Notes: generated from the letters alone by a model not told the origin. A stretch of 64,000 bases of DNA from Epiperipatus broadwayi (GCA_028023455.1 JAQFVV010001018.1:1-64000), one strand, 5' to 3'. Positions 24,741 through 38,035 are shown, counted from the first letter of the stretch. Numbers and translations: made by a program.

Positions 24741-25000
24741 TGCGTATTTACACTATATAAATTATATTACCGCCTGCTATTGCTGGCAAAGTATAGTTTC
24801 TAGTAGACTCCAAGTGCCCCTATAAGTTTATCTACCACTTCTAGCTGTATTGGGACGGCCTGCCTCATGAGTAGATAGAATGACACTTCTGGCTGTACTC
24901 TGACAGTTTACCTCAGGTCTCCGTTAGGTTCCAGTGGTTTTCATCCCCGAACATGAACTTGCCTCAATGCACCAGTCATTTATATTGATGGGTGATGTCT
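24740..25000. other. Locally GC-richer, non-coding-looking segment beside the minisatellite
   Basis: The stretch is clearly less AT-rich than its neighbours and contains loosely repeated words (CTTCTAGCTGTA / CTTCTGGCTGTA). It may be a diverged extension of the tandem array that follows. No open frame. Confidence 0.4.
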
Positions 25001-25255
25001 CTGGAAGAATGTGTATCCTACCTTTCAGCTTTGTGAAAGTAGAGTAGTTCTCTCAGAGAGAATATGTATTCTGCCTTTCATATTTGTGGCAATAGTTGTC
25101 TCTAAAGAATGCGTATTCTGCCTTTTAGTTTTGTGGCAATAATTCTCTGCTGGAGAACATGTATATTGTCATTCAGCTATGCATTAGTAATTCTCTCAGA
25201 GAATGTGTAGACTGTCATTCAGCTGTGTGACAGTTGTAGACTAGAGAATATATAT
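25000..25255. repeat. Minisatellite, about 47-bp period, five to six copies
   Basis: Unit starts (GAATGTGTAT and variants) recur at about 25007, 25060, 25107, 25154, 25201 and 25245, each followed by CTGCCTTTCAG-like and TTGTGGCAATA-like words and TTCTCTCAGA. Units are diverged. Confidence 0.8.
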
Positions 25256-25269
25256 ACCCTAAATAAAAT

Positions 25270-27185
25270 AATTAATGATTTTTTTGTATCTACATTATTA
25301 TTTTATTTTAAAATATTTTGATACATAATCCAACTGCTGTATCTGCTCTATTCTAAATCTGTGTGGATGCCAAAAATCAGAGATAATAGTACATATATAA
25401 TTTTTCATTTTTAACATTCATACACATATGTAATAAATTGACTTATGTACCCATAAATATCTGTAACCAATCAAGTCTTGTGGATTTGGAAAGCATCTTT
25501 CCAAAGCTTAGTGTAAATTGTGAGTTATCATTCAGAGTAAGAAACTCATTTATCATGTGACTTAGAGACCTGAACATCCACTCAGAAATGATGCTCATCT
25601 AATTATAGTTCTTAATGACAATCAATGTGATTTTGGAGTCTGATGTTTTAACAATTGGTGATATACCAGAATTTAATCCATCAATTAAACATCATAAATC
25701 AGGTATAATGGATGTATGCCTTTCAGTCTCATATTTCCATTCATTGAGTATTTTCATATTGGATATAAATATTGAAACAATTGATAAATGAAATACTATT
25801 TATTTTTATGATTGATTGTTAACACATTCAATCTGTAAAAAAACAAACTGGTTGTAATTAAGACATGTAAAGAAAAAAGTCTATCATTTCAGTGTGAATG
25901 CTCAGGTGTTTCAAGTTTGTAATGTATATAATAAATAAGGGTTTCCCATGAAATACAGGTAGAATGTGCGAGATTAGTCTGGAATTTTGCAAGTTTTGGA
26001 GGATGTTAACAAATCCGAAAGATTTAAATGGTTACACACATGTGCACACACAGTAAAGACATTTTTAACACACATATATATTTTGATGTAGCTTATGACA
26101 TGTGCACATAATGCTGAAAAATGGAGAAGAGAATGATAAATTTGTTAAGCATGCCAAAAAAAGAAGGGTGATCACATTTTTGGTTGAGACCCAAAGAGAA
26201 TTTTATTGTCTCTGACTGCTAGTCTATCTATGTACAAATCACTTACGTAACATTAAACTTGGTTCACAAAGATAATTAACAAATCTTCAAAAATTACACT
26301 TAATGTATAAAATATGATATCATTAGTCTAATGATTTTATTAATCCTGGCTAAATAACAACATAGTGTAGTATACATATCATTCAGCATTACGCATAAAT
26401 TATTACTACAATAAAACTAAGCAATAGCAACCGATGATAACAATATTCAATAAATAAAAATTAACAAGTACTTGATAGTTATGGTGAATATTTAATAAGT
26501 TAAGGTCAATTATTTCCAATATATAAACATATGAACAATTTGAACTTAATTATTTCTAAAAAGAAAAAAATATTAAAACTTGCATATTGTCTTTCATCAA
26601 AAGAATCATACAATACAAAATCATAGATTAGTACTCATTCAATTTTTTAAAATGATTTCATTTGACACATTCCTGATACTAAAATTAGAATTGATAAGAT
26701 AGAACTGAATTTAAATTCTCTTATCATAAAAAATAAGCACACCTACCATTACATTAATAATGCTTATCAAAAAGTAATGAATCATAATATATTTTCATCA
26801 TATTTTTCAAATATACCAAACATTTACTAATTTTTCAATACATTCCAACATGAAAGAAAATGTGTGTGTATGCATGCATGTATGTAAAAACATGTGTGCA
26901 TGTTTCAGGGTAATAATAATAATGATGATGATGATGATTGGCAACAATAGAGTAAAGATGTATGACATCTACACAAGTTTATAATTCAAATATGCAAGAC
27001 ATTATATTATGGTCAGCCAATTATACAAGCAAACAGTTTTACTGAAAAATAAATCGTAGATATGATATAGACTAATATATTTTTATATAACAACAAAATA
27101 ATATATGACAATAACTATAATATAATCATAACATAAAAAAACTCTTTTCGGCAATTTTTAATTTTTGCCCTTTTCAATATGTCTT
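25270..27185. other. Intronic AT-rich DNA, nothing recognised
   Basis: Includes a small (ATG)/(ATA) repeat near 26913-26938 and (TGTA)/(TGCA) words near 26866-26885. No gene seen. Confidence 0.4.
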
Positions 27186-27325
27186 GGTTAACTACAAAAA
27201 ACAACCTATATTGCATACATAGTGACATCTATTGGTTCTATATAAAATTAACACAAACCTATAATTATGCTTTAGTATCTTTATAATAACATGCATTATA
27301 TAACCCTCCATTCATTTTTCATTAT

Positions 27326-27508
27326 TCAATTATTAGTTAAATTAATTGACATTTTATAAAAGTTCATACAATTATTTCTGTTATAATTAATATAATTAGT
27401 TTCATATATCTTCCTTCTATTAATTTCTTTAATATAATTTAATGGGCTTATATTCTTAGCACAATCTATTCTATGTTCATATTTAGGTAATAGTAGTGAA
27501 TGAGACAA
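27326..27508 (-). pseudogene. PLE endonuclease C-terminus, inverted copy
   Basis: A 60-codon open piece containing EHRIDCAKNISPLNYIKEIN and ending INLTNN-stop. It is the counterpart of the plus-strand copy at about 27800-27985 (GHRIDC...NPLNYI-EINRR). The upstream YIG part is missing because the copy ends at the inversion centre. Confidence 0.6.
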
Positions 27509-27569
27509 TATAAAATGGGTAAAACTTTAATATGTTCCTAAAATTTATCATACATTTTTAAAAAATAAA

Positions 27570-27990
27570 AATTATATAGACAAAAATATTAAAATAGGAT
27601 GGTCAAATAGTAAAAATCTTCATATATTAGTAGGGAATTATAAAATAAAAGACGATATAAAATATAAAAAAATGTATAGTATATAAAATTACTTGTGGGG
27701 TTTGCAGTAGTATGGTTTATTATGGACATACAGCAAAACAAATAGAAGGACTAAAGAAGATAATAATGATATTAATAGGAGAGGTGACAGATCTGCATTA
27801 TAAGTTCACTACTTAAAATGTGGACATAGAATAGATTGCGTTAAGAATATAAACCCATTAAATTATATTACAGAAATTAATAGAAGATATATGAAACTAA
27901 TTACATTAATTATAACAGAAATAATTGTATGAGCATTTATAAAACATCAATTAATTTAACTAATAATTGGAAAATGAAAAATGAATGGAG
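27570..27990 (+). pseudogene. PLE linker plus GIY-YIG endonuclease relic
   Basis: Reading across frameshifts gives a linker (IKIGWSNSKNLHILVGNY), a CGVC-type cysteine pair, then VYYGHTAKQIEG, matching the GIY-YIG half that PLEs carry as VYIGET-R-; then NNDINRRGDRSAL, HYLKCGHRIDC and SPLNYI-EINRR near the C-terminus. PLE endonucleases make the nick that primes reverse transcription. The upstream RT is absent and several frames are broken, so this is a dead 5'-truncated copy. By-eye assignment; a profile search would settle it. Confidence 0.6.
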
Positions 27991-28089
27991 GGTTGTATAA
28001 TATGTGTTATTATAAAAATATTTAAGTATAATTATAGGCTTGTGTTAATTTTATATAGAGCCGGTAGATGTCATTATGGATGATTTATA

Positions 28090-29180
28090 TAATTTTTAAA
28101 ATTTCATTTAAAATGCTATCTTAAGACCTTCAATTTGGGAAAATATTAAATAATAATTTTTTTTAAAAAAAAAATTCATAAATTTTATGCATACTTCATT
28201 TGTTTGTATAAGGTAGCTGCCATTTTCTTATCTTGCTCAGTAAATCATGTGACTCACTAATATTGTAATCACAGGGGCAGAATTTGCTCTCATGATATCC
28301 TATAGCTGCTAAGAATTTGAAAATTAAAATTTTATTTAAAATGATCCCAAAGCATAAAGTTAATGATAACAATAATTTTTCAAAACCTAAAAGAAGCCGA
28401 GACATGCTTCCTTTATATTATAAAATAAAAATAATTCACTTAGTCTTAAAACAACAAAAAAAAATTATTTGAAGTTGCTTGAATATTCGATAAAAATAAA
28501 TTGTCAGAGAATTAATATAAAAGGAAAAAGAAATTAATGCTTGTATTCATGAAATCGTGAAAGTTTTTGAGTATTTAATAAAGACTGAAAAAGTTTTAAA
28601 TTTATTGGTAAAGAACATAAAAAGAATTCTGTAATTAATAGCATATTGTGTCAAAAAATTATGAATCTATATGAGGACTTTAGAAGGGACCTTCTGAAAA
28701 AAATTATGTCAGGCCATTTGCTTCAAATAAAGGATTGTTACATAGTTTCAAACGTCAGTAAAATGAATTTAGAATCAAAAAACTTCATAGTAAGCTTTGC
28801 AGAATTGCTATCATCATTAGCTTTAACTGCTACTATAAAAAGCATCACTAGAAAATGACTGCTGTTATTTATGCACTACAATTATGCATATGGATTTAAT
28901 ATCAACATAGCATTGTATTTTTTACATTTCATCATCTTCAATTTTTATTATATGAAAAATAAAGAATTATTTTTCCTAAGAGCAATGTTGATTAGTAGTT
29001 TCCATACATTATATAGTCACACTAAGTTGGCTTATGGGATTTTTTGTTATTGTCATGTGAGCAGCTTCTTTAAACTTTCCTCTTTGTATCTTTTCTTCTC
29101 TATCCAATATTTTTAGGAAAAAGTGGAGAAATCAGGAAGAACTTCATAGATAAGTATATGAAATTTCTAATGACTGTTAC
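28090..29180. other. Intronic AT-rich DNA, nothing recognised
   Basis: Short open frames of 70-80 codons occur (28646-28858 and 28871-29116), but composition and lack of any recognisable motif suggest chance. Confidence 0.4.
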
Positions 29181-29184
29181 CCTT

Positions 29185-29305
29185 TGGCAGGATAGCTCAA
29201 TTGGTTAAAGTGTTACCTTACAATTCAATAATCAAGAATCTAAGAACTCAGGTTCAAATCCAATGCTAGTAATGTCAGCAACACATGAAAAAGAGGGGAG
29301 AACAA
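29185..29305 (+). mobile_element. tRNA-like SINE remnant (family 3)
   Basis: A box GATAGCTCAATTGGTTAAAG and B box GGTTCAAATCC about 50 nt apart, preceded by GGCAG. The tail ACACATGAAAAAGAGG resembles the ACATATGAAAAAG tail of the other SINEs here. The anticodon arm does not fold convincingly, so it is not a tRNA gene. Confidence 0.6.
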
Positions 29306-29340
29306 TACCTCTCAAAACATGCATTTACTAACCTGTTTGA

Positions 29341-29495
29341 TATGCTATTACTCACAGTTGACTGTATTTGGAATATTTAAATAAAGTTAAATTTTTCTAC
29401 AGACATTCAATACGCCTATTAGATGATGGAAATAGTCCAATGTAAAAATACAACTAGAACACCATCATCACAAATCTTCAGGAAAATGTTTAATT
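29341..29495. repeat. Family C repeat, single arm
   Basis: Matches the right arm and left tail of the hairpin at 21.67-21.94 kb: GGAATATTTAAATAAAGTTA, AGATGATGGAAATAGTCCAA, CACCATCATCACAAATCTTC. It shows that family C also exists as a simple, non-inverted copy. Confidence 0.7.
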
Positions 29496-29499
29496 GATT

Positions 29500-30418
29500 T
29501 CTTTTTATTTAAGAGAGACAGTGAAGAACAATTAATATATAAGTAAAAATTCAGACATTAGTAATGAAACAAATAATATTTTCAAACAAAATGGAAAATG
29601 GTAAAAATGAACTGCATATGCAATCATAAATGTAAAATATTTATAATGAAGTTAATTAAGAATGGATAAAAAATATATAACATAGAAAAATCTATTTAAA
29701 ATACATAATACAATTTACATTGAAACAAACTTTCTTAACTGCAACTGAAAAATAAACAGGTATAAAATGGAGCTTAAATATTAACACATACATAGGCAAT
29801 TTCATAACTGAATAATTTATATTTTAAGCTACCCATATTGAATCCTGGAGTTCCGTGTAAGATAACTATTAATATATTAATTTAAAGATTAACATAATGA
29901 AGGAAAATGATATGGAAATAAAATAATAAATGCAATTATTTAACTTTTACCACATATGATTAATAATTACTGAAGATTAGGAATAATGAAACAAGTTAAC
30001 TTAATTCGTGATACACATAAGTTTTAAAATCGAAATACCTAACCTAAATATGGTAGTTACCAGAAAATTCTGAAAGTTTTATATGCTCAATTTGACCATA
30101 ATTTTTTTTTATACTAACAAATAAATTTATTAAATACAATATATTATAAAATTCCTAATATGTATCAGAGTAGTCTTTAATTGTACATTAATTTTAATTC
30201 TAAAATTCTATTGCAATTTAATATAGGCAAACAACAAAAAATATGCAAAACGGCTGACTTGTGAGGAAAAAAATATGGCTGAAGAACAAAAACATCAACA
30301 AAACTGGACACATTAAATTAGCAATAAAATTTGAACAATATCAAATAACTATACCCTAATTATGCTATGAAACAAAAATAAAGTAAGTAATAATTTGTAA
30401 TCAAAGAGTTTGTATTAG
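29500..30418. other. Intronic AT-rich DNA, nothing recognised
   Basis: No coding, RNA or repeat signal that I can support. Confidence 0.4.
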
Positions 30419-30589
30419 ATGTAGTCATTTAAACCATCAAACATCACATGATCACCGTCTCTATACTAGCACATAATTTGTTGTAAACAAAGGCAAAAAT
30501 CCCCATACACTAGTGCCACCCTGTGCCAAACAGAGTAATCAATGGATGCCAGAAGGCTTGTGCATAAAATCCCTATCTAGTGCCTACTC

Positions 30590-30645
30590 ATCCAATATTC
30601 CCAGACTAGTTTCTGGCTTGTGGCCATCATCAGTGAGATCTAGAT
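30590..30645 (-). ncRNA. Hammerhead ribozyme motif B1
   Basis: Minus strand: CTGATGA (30633-30627), stem II TGGC/GCCA with loop CACAA, GAAAC (30613-30609), TA, GTC (30606-30604). Stem I: TGGGA with TCTCA (5 bp, one wobble). The distal stem I partner is lost because the palindrome centre lies just upstream. Lies in the sense strand of the CIBAR intron. Confidence 0.75.
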
Positions 30646-30658
30646 GCAGTGCTCTCAG

Positions 30659-30717
30659 ATCCAAGGCTCCTCACTGATGATGGCCACAAGCCAGAAACTA
30701 GTCTGGGAATATTGGAT
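30659..30717 (+). ncRNA. Hammerhead ribozyme motif B2
   Basis: CTGATGA 30674-30680; stem II TGGC 30681-30684 with GCCA 30690-30693; GAAAC 30694-30698; TA; GTC 30701-30703. Stem I proximal TGGG with CTCA and a neighbouring A-C mismatch; distal helix ATCCAA (30659-30664) with TTGGAT (30712-30717) across an internal loop. Confidence 0.8.
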
Positions 30718-31119
30718 GAGTAGGCACTAGATAGGGATTTTATGCACAAGCCTTCTGGCATCCATTGATTACTCTGTTTGGCACAGGGTGGCACTACTGT
30801 ATGGGGAGTTTTGCCTTTGTTTATGTAGTCATTTAGTTTTAAAGATTTTATTATAAAGATAAATTAACATATAATGCAAGAATAAAATAAATATAATTAT
30901 ATTGAAATTACCAACTTGTAAAGCATATAAAGTTAGTATTAGATTTTAGCAAAAAAGCAGGCAAAATTTATAGATTTACCATGAAATTAGAGTTTATATA
31001 TTTCTACTGTATATTAAGAAGAGAGAGATACTGAACAAAGAATTGTACTTACTAATAAATTTTTTTTCCAATTTTTTTTACATTCATAGTATCCTTTGAG
31101 AATATTTCCAAAGGGATAA

Positions 31120-31470
31120 AGGAGTATGGAGAGATGTATGTTGGGAGTAACAAGAAGAGATCGAAAACGCAATGTATGGGTAAGACAACAAACAGGTGTT
31201 ACTGACCTTATTGAAAAAATTAAAAGATTGAAATGGAGTTGGGCTGGACATATTGCTAGAAGAGATGATAATAGATGGACAATTGAAATTTTAAACTGGA
31301 TTCCAAGAGATTGTAAAAGACACAGAAAGAGACCACATGTGAGATGGATGGATGAAATAAGAAAATGTGCAGGGGTGTTGTGGAGAAGAGAAGCTAAAGA
31401 TCAGAGAAGATGGATTAAACTTGGAGAGACCTTCATCCTGCAGTGGATTGATAATGGTTGATGATGAAAG
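31120..31470 (+). pseudogene. RTE-type LINE C-terminal fragment (5'-truncated)
   Basis: A 111-codon open frame (31126-31461) reads MERCMLGVTRRDRKRN, TGVTDLIEKIKRLKWSWAGH, RRDDNRWT, then RKRPHVRWMDEI and a final RRWIKLGETF. This is the signature C-terminal block of RTE elements (a KW-WAGHIAR motif, then GRP--RW-D-I). It ends TGATGATGAAAG, as RTE 3' ends do. Truncated upstream, so not functional. A minus-strand relative lies at 42513-42760. Confidence 0.9.
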
Positions 31471-31509
31471 AACATCAGGAGGCAGGAAACTATACAAGTT
31501 TAGCAAAAC

Positions 31510-33640
31510 ATTTTAGATGTTTCCACAACTATTTTGTTACTTACTATTTAATTTTTAATCAAAATTAAAGAAAAATAAATGAAACTTCCACTTGGTGATT
31601 ACCATTCAGGTCGATCAAGTCATGAGTGACCCAGATAAAAGACTATTAGGTAAAAAGGCTCTCCATCAAATTTACAATTTTAACTAAATTATACAATCTG
31701 GAAAAGCCAAATGAAATTACATGAACATCAAAAGGAAAAAAAAAAGCATCCCAACTGTTTTATAATTATTCTAGATCCACATTTAATTAATAGGAAGATA
31801 TGAATGCAAGAACAAATACAGAAAAAATAAATATACCAAATTTGATCTGATGGAATCAATATCATATATAATAAAATTTATTTCTTTTATTTAAAGTTTA
31901 GGTGCTTAATTATTTTTTAAGCCTTTTTTTGATTAAACACAATAATAGAGAAAGGAGAGAAAAAAAAATTAAACTTATTTTTATGTTTTTTTTCCCATTA
32001 CTATATTGATGGAAAAAATCTTTACAAAACACAAAATCAGATGCAATCATCCTTATTCAACGATCACAAAAGAAGTTCCATCTCATATCAAATATATCAA
32101 CTTCATTTTCATTTAATACTACCAATAAGATCTATCAGATATTAAAGTTTCAGATTTTAATTTAATGGTGGTAATTTAATAATAATTATTTTACCATGAC
32201 TTACAAGAATGAGCTACATTAATGCTTTTTTTTTCTAAAGAATTTTGCATGATCAAGACAATATTTAGATATGTAATACCAAATACTAGCACTGTAAATA
32301 ATATAAACCAAAATAAAATGATGACAAATCTTTAAAATAAAACCTCAGTTCTTCAGAAATATTAGTAACCAATATAGCAATGGATAAAATCTTACAAAGA
32401 CTATAGACAAAACTTTGAAGATTTGATATTGTTTCAATTATTCTCTCTTTAGTAACCATTTATGAAATATCAACAACAATCTTCACTTGCACTTTTAAGT
32501 AAAAATTAAACCATCAAAAGTTACAGTAATTCAATTGTGAAGCTGTTAACATGATAGCTGTGATTATCCTAAAATGTAGAGATGTAATCAAAAAAATTAG
32601 TGATCACCTGCTTGGTTGAATGCCAACTAACCTTTTACTCAAGATCAAAACATTCACCACTAACTGATAATCAAAGTTATTAAAATATATATTAGTTTCA
32701 CCCCTTTATGTCTGACTAAACTTTCAGGTTGATTAAAGTGTAAATGTAATAAAAAGAAATCATTAAAACAGTGCAATTTTTTGACTATCTGTTCCCGCAA
32801 TATGAATGAAAGACAAATAGTTAGAAACTTGTTGCAGGGGTTTGGAATCTGCAGGCATTCTATCAATACTTATATAAAATCAAGGATAATTTTTATCATC
32901 TTTTATGCATTGATTATTTTTTTGATCATGGCATATCTTAATGTGGAGTTGACGAACTGACTTTGACTGGAAGTAGTGATACTTCCTCCAGAAAAATGTA
33001 ATCAAAGTGATAAGCATTATCAAAAGATCAACTTCCACATGCAGATAAAATTTGGTATAAATAATCAATCTTAGCCACTGGGTTAATAATTAGTATTTTG
33101 TAATTAATATTATTGATTACTATAAAATAATCATCTGACCAAAAAAGATTAATTGCAGGATCTTCATCCTCCATTAAAATTAAATAACAAAAGGTTTGTT
33201 GCTTGGGAAATTCACATGAAGTTCAAGCACAATCCATGAATCTAGAATCCACCACTGGATTAACTATTTCATAAAAGTTAGCGTGACTGTCACTCATTCG
33301 TTTGAAATTAAGATCTTTTTTTTTAAAAAAATTGTGGAAAAACTAAATGGACTACATATGTGACAATACCATCATTCAATGCAGTTTGAGTTCCTTTTTA
33401 AAATGGTGTATGGCATGTTAAAATTGGACAAAATTCTGATTTTTTATTAATATTTCTAATAATTTCATTTTTTTCCTGCTCAATTTATTATATTGTACAA
33501 AGAAAACAAAGGTGTAAATGTTTCAATGGTCCAAATTAATAATAAAATGGATTCAACATGCTTCAAAGATTTTGAAATTTCAAGGCCTTCATCCCGAAAA
33601 TAAACATTTCATTGGGTATTATAAGTATTAATTTTAGATT
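31510..33640. other. Intronic AT-rich DNA, nothing recognised
   Basis: No gene or repeat that I can support. Confidence 0.4.
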
Positions 33641-33649
33641 TATTTATTT

Positions 33650-33960
33650 AATTATTATTATTATTATTATTACACAACTTCACACCCGCCAATCCCATAA
33701 TATTGTGCTCAGAATCAAATGATCACAAAAGAAAAATAAAGGAGGCATTTTACATCAATGGAAACATCCATGCCATTAATAGAAAGGATACTTGCTTCGA
33801 GATCTCTAAGAAATGGGCTATGTAATACTAGCTTATTTGAATATTTGTATTTGCATATTTTATTATACATTTTATGAAGGCTATGAATATGAGGCATGGA
33901 TCCTCGAAAACGTTAAGCCGATAAACTTTAATACTAATTATTATTATTATTATTGATCAT
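33650..33960. repeat. Segment bounded by short (ATT)n tracts
   Basis: (ATT)7 at about 33653-33673 and again at about 33937-33954 bracket about 260 bp containing CTCGAAAACGTTAAGCCGAT and a 60-codon minus-strand frame (33715-33897) of unknown meaning. It may be a short repeat ending in (ATT)n like the LINEs downstream. Confidence 0.4.
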
Positions 33961-34002
33961 CATAAAAAAATATTATTAGGGAACGTTTATATAAGGCCAG
34001 CC

Positions 34003-36361
34003 TTGTCTTTCTCTAACTTGGATGCTTTACTTTGTACTTTTGAAGAATTTTTGATTAATTATAAAATGAATATTATTATTACTGGAGATTTTAACATTCC
34101 TGAGTTATTTGATAATGCTTCTTTTGATATTTCTTCATTATCACACAAAGCATATAGGATGCTGCAATTCTTTAATTTTTTGAATTTGAAACAGCATAAT
34201 TCCCATTTAAATTCTTATAATCGAATACTTGATTATGTTCTGAGTAACTTACCTGAGATTAAATGTTTTTGTGTTTCATCTCTTAATTTTCCTATAGATT
34301 TACATCACCCACCTATTGAATTTTTTGTTAAAATAAATTATTTTAAGTGGCATGTTCCTTTAAATATTAAAAGATGTTATAAAAAGGGGGATTATATGGG
34401 TCTGTGTAAGACAATTTATAATTTTTATTGGAGCCCGTTATATGGGTCTGTGTAAGATGCTAATTATAATATGGACTTTTTTAATCAAGTATTTAATGAT
34501 CTAATTGATTTTTATATACCAAAAAAACGTGACTCTCACAATTTTTATTTCCCTTTTTGGTTCTCAGATAAACTTAAAAAAATTATTAGAAGGAAATTGT
34601 ATCATCATAAGCAGTACATTAAAACACGAAATATACTTTTTTACAATAATTTTATTAATTATAGAAAATTGGTTAAAGCTATTCAGAAAATTGATTTTCA
34701 AAACTATATTAAAAATATGGAGCTCAATTTGTCAGATAATCCTAAAGAATTTTGGTCTTTTATTAAAACTTCTGGCATTACCAAAAGAAAATCTCAAATG
34801 GATTATAATTCATCTTTATGTGTTGATGACTTTTCAGTTCACTTTTCTGAGTTATTTGGTAATTCTCAACTGTCTGGGTTTAATTTGATCAAGGGATGTT
34901 TTAATGATAGCATTTCTATCGATTGTTTCAACAATAATGATATTATATCAGCTGTCAAAGAACTCAAAACACATTCAAGTATAGGTTATGACAATATACC
35001 TTCTTTCATTTATAAAGGTTGTGTAGAATATATTGCTGCTCCTTTATGTTATATTTTTAATTGTTCCGTTAAAAATTGTATTTTTCCTAACTCTCTAAAA
35101 CTTGCCAAAGTTATACCTATTTTTAAAAATAGTTCAAAAGATAATGTTAATAATTATAGACCAATTTCTGTGCTTCATACAGTTGCACGCATATTTGAAA
35201 GATGTGTTTATAAAAAAATTGTTAATGACATAAATAAGATTTTGGTTCCTGTGCAACATGGTTTTTTACCTGGAAGATCAACTGAAACTAATCTTTTAAC
35301 AATAACTGATCACATTGCTAATGCCTTTGAGAATCAATGTCATTTAGATGTTGTTTATTTTGATTTATCCAAGGCATTTGATAAAGTGGATCATTCCAGG
35401 TTGCTTTTCAAAATGTATAAATTAGGTTTTTCCTATAATTTGGTTGCATGGTTTGAATTTTTTATTAAGAAGAGAACAGCTTATGTAAAGTTTAAGAATA
35501 ATTCTTCTAATCCATATTATTGTAATATAGGAGTACCTCAGGGCAGTATCCTTGCACCATTATTGTTTAACATTTATATTGATGATTTGGGAGAGAGTTT
35601 AGAATTTTCGCATATTTTATGTTATGCAGATGATTGTAAAATTTTTAGGAATATAAACTCAATTAATGATTGCATATTATTACAAAAAGATATCAATAAT
35701 TTTGTGAAATGGTGTAAAGATAATAAAATGGATATTAATATGGATAAGTGTTCAACAATTTCTTATTCCAAAAAATCTGAAATGATAATTTGTCCTTATT
35801 AAAGACCTTGGAATTATTTTTGCAAGCAATGGATCATTTCATCATCATATTGACAATATAGTAAATAAGGCTTTTAAAATTATGGGTGCAATTTTAAGGC
35901 ATGGTAGACAATTTAATAGTTTTACAAAATATAAATTATTTCTCTCTTTGGTTTTGCCAATTTTAGAATATGGATCTGTTGTTTGGAATCCCAGTTCCAA
36001 ACGAGATATTATTAAAATTCAATTGGTTTATGACAAATTTTCTAAGTACATTAAATTAAAAGACCATTATCTATCCCTATCCATTAGAAGAAAAATGAGA
36101 GATCTTAAAATTTTATATAACCTTGTGAATCAAAAAATTATATTAACTAACAAAATTTCAAATATTGCTTTTAATAATTGTTTACATAAAACACGTACAT
36201 TTACTTTATTTTATATTAAGGTTTGTCGCTCTAACATATTAAAATTTTCACCTCTGTTTCGTTTGCCTAATACCTATAATCATGATTTTATTAATGAAAA
36301 TATTTTTTCTTTAGACTTTAAAAAATTTGTTACTTATCTTATAAAAAAGTATGGCATATAA
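34003..36361 (+). pseudogene. LINE ORF2: endonuclease, reverse transcriptase, C-terminal domain
   Basis: 34003-34455 is the endonuclease C-terminal half (IIITGDFNIPEL; DHHPP-like end LHHPPIEF). 34471-35802 is in the same frame, separated only by an in-frame TAA that lies inside a 20-bp duplicated segment. It contains the RT: NNYRPISVLH, GFLPGRSTETNL, VYFDLSKAFDKVDH (motif A), GVPQGSILAPLLFNIYIDDL (motif B) and the catalytic box CYADDCKIF. A frameshift near 35800 leads to 35882-36361 (KAFKIMGAILR, LEYGSVVWNP), the conserved post-RT block of Jockey-type elements. Two defects only, so a relatively young copy. Truncated at the 5' side of the endonuclease. Confidence 0.9.
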
Positions 36362-36488
36362 TTATATTATTTTCATCATTTTTACTCATTTATGTATATT
36401 ATTTATGTATATTATTGTATAGTTATTATAGTGCAATTCTGTAATTGGCTTAATGCTGTAGTTTTGTACGATAAATAAATTGAATTGA

Positions 36489-36489
<1 letters not shown>

Positions 36490-36543
<54 letters not shown>
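36490..36543. repeat. (ATT)n tail of the first LINE copy
   Basis: About 18 ATT units directly after GAATTGAATT; it decays into interrupted TTA-rich DNA up to about 36920. Confidence 0.9.
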
Positions 36544-36545
<2 letters not shown>

Positions 36546-36924
36546 TTATTATTATTATTTCATCTAAGTTTAATGTAATTTTTAGTTATCGGTATTATTT
36601 ATTACTTATTATTATTATTATTATATATTACCTTAGGTTACTTAATTTATTATTATTATGTATTATTACTGTATTATCTTTATTATTATTACATTATGTA
36701 TTGATTATTATTCTTCAATGTATAATAATTTTAGTGCTTAGTGTGATTTAAATATTATGATTGTTAATTTCAGTAAATGTTCCTTAGTCTAGTATTCTAA
36801 AAATCTGAAGTTTTATTATTATTATTATTATTAATTATCATTAAATTATTATTATTGAATCCAAAGATTTAGTTATTATTATCTAGTTATGGATCCTTTA
36901 TTACTTATTTATTATTATTGTTAA

Positions 36925-38035
<1,111 letters not shown>

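Larger units (their letters stand above)
27190..28085. mobile_element. Penelope-like element 3' remnants arranged head to head
   Basis: Two copies of the same 3' region face outward. The minus-strand copy (about 27500 to 27190) and the plus-strand copy (about 27570 to 28085) share the C-terminal coding part and the downstream sequence (AATGAATGGAGGGTT, then TTATAGGCTTGTGTTAATTT and TAGATGTCA). Arms are about 300 bp, with about 290 bp of one copy only in the centre. The coding content resembles the GIY-YIG endonuclease end of PLEs. The same head-to-head layout is seen in the hammerhead elements of this window. Confidence 0.65.
30432..30822. mobile_element. Family B hammerhead element: inverted dimer with 13-bp target-site duplication
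   Basis: Arms of about 150 bp (30484-30636 and 30670-30823), with a left tail (AACATCACATGATCACC) not present on the right. Flanked by ATGTAGTCATTTA at 30419-30431 and 30823-30835. Hammerhead ribozymes B1 (minus) and B2 (plus) point outward. It carries only the part of the 454-nt monomer around the ribozyme and 3' end. No protein. Confidence 0.85.
33970..36543 (+). mobile_element. Jockey-like LINE, 5'-truncated, with (ATT)n tail
   Basis: Begins within the endonuclease, runs through reverse transcriptase and the C-terminal region, and ends with a 3' UTR (GTTTTGTACGATAAATAAAT) running straight into (ATT)n at 36490-36543. Microsatellite-like 3' tails are known for several LINE lineages. A second, shorter copy with the same 3' end follows at 36925-38034. 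It lies antisense to CIBAR in the intron. Confidence 0.9.

Noticed and set aside
31291-31506. Minus-strand 71-codon frame
   Set aside because: Antisense of the RTE C-terminal block.
33715-33897. 60-codon minus frame between ATT tracts
   Set aside because: No motif recognised and length is within chance for this composition.
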